Positions 5,355-7,202 of a stretch of 7,202 nucleotides of DNA are shown in pieces. The stretch lies in the NCBI GenBank assembly GCA_027415455.1, contig DAIBSV010000026.1, forward strand, positions 8,985 through 16,186, in the 5' to 3' direction. Numbering within the stretch: position 1 is the stretch's first letter; every line of letters starts with the position of its first letter. The position numbers were made by a program, and so were the translations under genes. Origin of the DNA: Nitrospirota bacterium. GTDB lineage: Bacteria > Nitrospirota_A > Leptospirillia > Leptospirillales > Leptospirillaceae. The notes under the pieces are model-generated. The model made no database searches, was not told the origin of the DNA, and saw only the letters and a program-made list of their open reading frames with translations.

Positions 5355-7070
5355 GTGCCGACACTGGAAGGACATTTTGACGATTTGCAGGAGCTTCTGG
5401 GCAGGGGGCTCTCCCCGGACGGGATGGACCGGACCCTTGATGTCGTCAAGGGAGAGTGGAAACATTTCGACCCGGTAACCGGGCGATTCAAGATCGAGCT
5501 CAACGATACCAACCGGCCCGATCTCTGGACCGTGGAAGGGATTGCGCGCCAGCTTCGGGGAGGCCGACACCGCCCCGGCCATCCCTACGACTTTCTCGAG
5601 AAGGCCGAACAGAGAAAGACGAGGGGAGGGGCCCCCGAGATCCGGATCGATCCCTCGGTCGATCCGGTCCGTCCCTTCATGGGGGGGTTCTGCGCCCGTG
5701 GAGCCCGTCTCGGGGAGGAGGGGCTTGCCCAGATCATCGGGACCCAGGAGCGCCTTTCCGAACTTTTCGGAAGGAAGCGCGCCGATGTGGCGATCGGGGT
5801 CTATCCTCTGGACCGGATCGTTTTTCCCCTGACCTACCGGGCCTGCGATCCCGAAAAAACGCGATTTGTCCCGCTGGGGTCGGACCATGTGATGTCACTC
5901 TCCGAGATCGTGGAGAGCCATCCCAAGGGCCAGGCCTACGGAGGGCTTTTAAAGGGCCATCCGGCCTGGCCGGTCCTGTTCGACAACCGGGAGACGATCC
6001 TGTCGTTTCCTCCCGTGACGAACGCCCTGTTCTCGGGGGAGGTCACGCCGGTGGATGAGGCTCTTTTCGTCGAGGCCACCGGTTTTGATCAAGGAAGAAT
6101 CCTACTCGTTCTGAACATTCTGGCGGCGAACCTGGCCGACCGGGGGTATGCGGTCGAGCCACTCATGGCAGGAGATACGCCATCTCTTGTTGCGCCGTCC
6201 TCTCCGGGAACGGTCGTTCATGTTCCGTACGGTCTTCCGGCCCGCGTTCTGGGATCGGACAAAGATCCTTCCGATTTCGTGGAAACGCTCCTGGATTTCG
6301 GCTATCCCCAGATTGCGCGAACGTCGGGGGATGGGAAGGCGGGATGGGAGGTCCTCTCGCCCTTCACCCGCGATGATCTGCTCGGGGCGGTGGATGTGGT
6401 CGAGGACTATCTCGTGGCCAAGGGCTACGACTCCTTTGAGCCTGTCCTGCCCCGGGAGTTCACGCGCGGACGTCCCGCACCCCGTCAGAAGATCGAATCC
6501 CGTCTCCGGAATGCCATGATGGCGATGGGCTACCAGGAGCTCCTGTCGAACATTCTGACCGGTGAGCCCCTCGTGACGGAACGCCTTGGACGGGAAGCCG
6601 CGTCCTTGGTCCGGATCGACAACCCGGCAAGCCTTCAATTCGCTGTCGTCCGACCCTCCCTTCTGGCCGGACTTCTTTCTGCCGAGGCCCGATCTGCCCG
6701 GGCTCCCTATCCCCACCGGATTTTCGAGGTGGGGGAGGCGATGAGGCTCGAGTCCGCATTCCGGGGCGAATGTGGCCGCCCTCTCAAGGATCTGTGGCTC
6801 TTTTCCTCCCTTCTCGCCCACCCCCAGGCCAGTGTTTCCGAACTGCAGGGAGTTCTCGAGATGGTTTTTGAGCGGATGGACCGGAAGCTGTCCATCCGCA
6901 CCGCCGATCTTTCCCCCTATCTGGCCGGACGATGCGGGATCTATGTGAACTCGGGGGGGGAGACGGTCGCGGCGGTGGGAGAGATCCATCCGGAATTCCT
7001 TGACCGGTGGGGGATCCGGATGCCCACGGTCTGTTTCGAGGTCGATCTGGAGGCTCTTCTGGCCTCCTGA
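5355..7070 (+). CDS. pheT: Phenylalanyl-tRNA synthetase beta subunit, archaeal/eukaryotic type
   Basis: Beta subunit (571 aa) of the same enzyme; it scaffolds the tetramer, binds tRNA and usually edits Tyr-tRNA-Phe through its B3/B4 domain. Length and layout match archaeal/eukaryotic PheT (550-600 aa), not bacterial PheT (about 800 aa). Visible are FKIELNDTNRPDLWTVEGIARQLRG near the N-terminus (written across residues of about 43-67), the B3/B4 core ILSFPPVTNALFSGEV and LFVEATGFD, the B5 segment from W331 with FTRDDLL, DVVEDYLVAKGYD and EPVLP, and a C-terminal catalytic-like domain (NPASLQFAVVRPSLLAGLL, PHRIFEVGEA, VGEIHPEFLDRWGI). No EMAP/OB-fold insertion near residue 50-150 and no C-terminal FDX-ACB domain are present. 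Translation starts at GTG with AAGAGG five bases upstream. The insertion sequence begins shortly after its stop, where an operon terminator would be expected. Confidence 0.93.
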   Translation: MPTLEGHFDDLQELLGRGLSPDGMDRTLDVVKGEWKHFDPVTGRFKIELNDTNRPDLWTVEGIARQLRGGRHRPGHPYDFLEKAEQRKTRGGAPEIRIDPSVDPVRPFMGGFCARGARLGEEGLAQIIGTQERLSELFGRKRADVAIGVYPLDRIVFPLTYRACDPEKTRFVPLGSDHVMSLSEIVESHPKGQAYGGLLKGHPAWPVLFDNRETILSFPPVTNALFSGEVTPVDEALFVEATGFDQGRILLVLNILAANLADRGYAVEPLMAGDTPSLVAPSSPGTVVHVPYGLPARVLGSDKDPSDFVETLLDFGYPQIARTSGDGKAGWEVLSPFTRDDLLGAVDVVEDYLVAKGYDSFEPVLPREFTRGRPAPRQKIESRLRNAMMAMGYQELLSNILTGEPLVTERLGREAASLVRIDNPASLQFAVVRPSLLAGLLSAEARSARAPYPHRIFEVGEAMRLESAFRGECGRPLKDLWLFSSLLAHPQASVSELQGVLEMVFERMDRKLSIRTADLSPYLAGRCGIYVNSGGETVAAVGEIHPEFLDRWGIRMPTVCFEVDLEALLAS

Positions 7071-7094
7071 GGCTTGATCCAATCGCGCGGCAAC

Positions 7095-7114
7095 CCTCGC
7101 CCTTCAGGGCGGGG
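7095..7114. repeat. Subterminal hairpin of the insertion sequence
   Basis: An eight-base stem (7095-7102 with 7107-7114, one T-G wobble) closes a TTCA loop. On the opposite strand it reads CCCCGCCC-TGAA-GGGCG-AGG, a form very common at IS200/IS605 ends, where the transposase recognises the folded single strand. Confidence 0.7.
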
Positions 7115-7125
7115 AAGGATAGCGC

Positions 7126-7142
7126 GGACGGCATGGCCGTCC
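7126..7142. repeat. Perfect 7-bp hairpin directly after the tnpA stop
   Basis: GGACGGC-ATG-GCCGTCC folds with a perfect seven-base stem and three-base loop, 12 bases beyond the transposase stop on the - strand. It may be a terminator-like structure for tnpA or a second structural element of the IS end; no T-run follows on either strand, so a classical intrinsic terminator is not supported. Confidence 0.55.
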
Positions 7143-7154
7143 CTGTAGTGGCTT

Positions 7155-7202
7155 TTAATGTGGCGTCTTCTGCTGTTCGATGTACTGGCGAATCACAGCG
7201 AT
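7155..7202 (-). CDS. tnpA: IS200/IS605-type TnpA (Y1 transposase), last 15 codons only
   Basis: On the - strand the window edge reads IAVIRQYIEQQKTPH then TAA (7155-7157). The VIRQYIEQQ pattern resembles the C-terminal helix of Y1 HUH transposases of the IS200/IS605 family, which follows the catalytic tyrosine and typically ends in a YIxxQ-like sequence shortly before the stop. The catalytic Tyr and HUH motif lie outside the window. The assignment rests on this short tail plus the adjacent hairpins, so the family is probable and the subtype is not determined. Confidence 0.6.
   Translation of the reverse strand: MAVIRQYIEQQKTPH

Larger units (their letters stand above)
7079..7202 (-). mobile_element. 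End of an IS200/IS605-family insertion sequence (continues beyond window)
   Basis: After the pheT stop the sequence changes character: two strong hairpins lie back to back and then the tail of a leftward gene resembling a Y1 transposase. Subterminal hairpins in place of inverted terminal repeats are the hallmark of IS200/IS605 elements. TTGAT at 7074-7078, the target used by some members (e.g. ISDra2), sits just outside, so the tip is placed tentatively at 7079; it could be anywhere from 7071 to 7094. With tnpA pointing outwards, this is either the left end of an element with divergent tnpA/tnpB or the right end of a tnpA-only IS200. The window ends too soon to tell. Confidence 0.68.

Noticed and set aside
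1..7202. CRISPR array, tRNA or rRNA genes
   Set aside because: No regularly spaced direct repeats, cloverleaf with a T-loop GTTCRA-like block, or rRNA-like stretch was found by eye; nearly all bases are in protein-coding genes.

Overview
The window is G+C-rich, densely coded bacterial DNA. Six complete genes and one partial gene lie on the + strand, and an insertion-sequence end on the - strand cuts in at the right edge. Shine-Dalgarno sites, an M23 peptidase, OppD/OppF-type ATPases and an IS200/IS605-type transposase tail all mark it as bacterial. The genus cannot be read directly. A Gram-negative lineage such as Nitrospirota (for example Leptospirillum-like) is a low-confidence guess from gene style only.

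Region 1 (1-1221): the 3' part of an M23 (LytM-type) peptidase-domain gene overlaps the start of a thiD-family pyrimidine kinase through an ATGA junction. Nothing recognisable ends this unit. A 122-base gap follows, holding a consensus extended -10 promoter (TGC+TATAAT, 1264-1272) with no good -35.

Region 2 (1344-7070): five genes run head to tail with almost no spacing: queD (7-deazaguanine precursor synthesis), two oligopeptide-type ABC ATPases (oppD-like and oppF-like, no permease or binding protein in view), pheS and pheT. Stop/start overlaps (TGATG at queD/oppD, an 11-base overlap at oppD/oppF, 1 base between oppF and pheS, 41 bases before pheT) suggest one transcript with translational coupling, probably started at the 1264-1272 promoter.

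The most notable content is the phenylalanyl-tRNA synthetase. Both subunits have the archaeal/eukaryotic architecture (alpha about 522 aa with a long N-terminal tRNA-binding region, beta 571 aa without the bacterial OB/EMAP insertion and C-terminal FDX-ACB domain), not the usual bacterial one (alpha about 340 aa, beta about 800 aa). PheS also has SQGT where an RTHTT/RTHTS-type motif is normal, replacing the His that contacts the substrate amino group.

Region 3 (7071-7202): within about 10-25 bases of the pheT stop begins the end of an IS200/IS605-family element. It has a GC-rich subterminal hairpin, a second perfect hairpin, and the last 15 codons of a leftward gene resembling the C-terminus of a Y1 (TnpA) transposase. 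A TTGAT pentamer lies at the putative junction.
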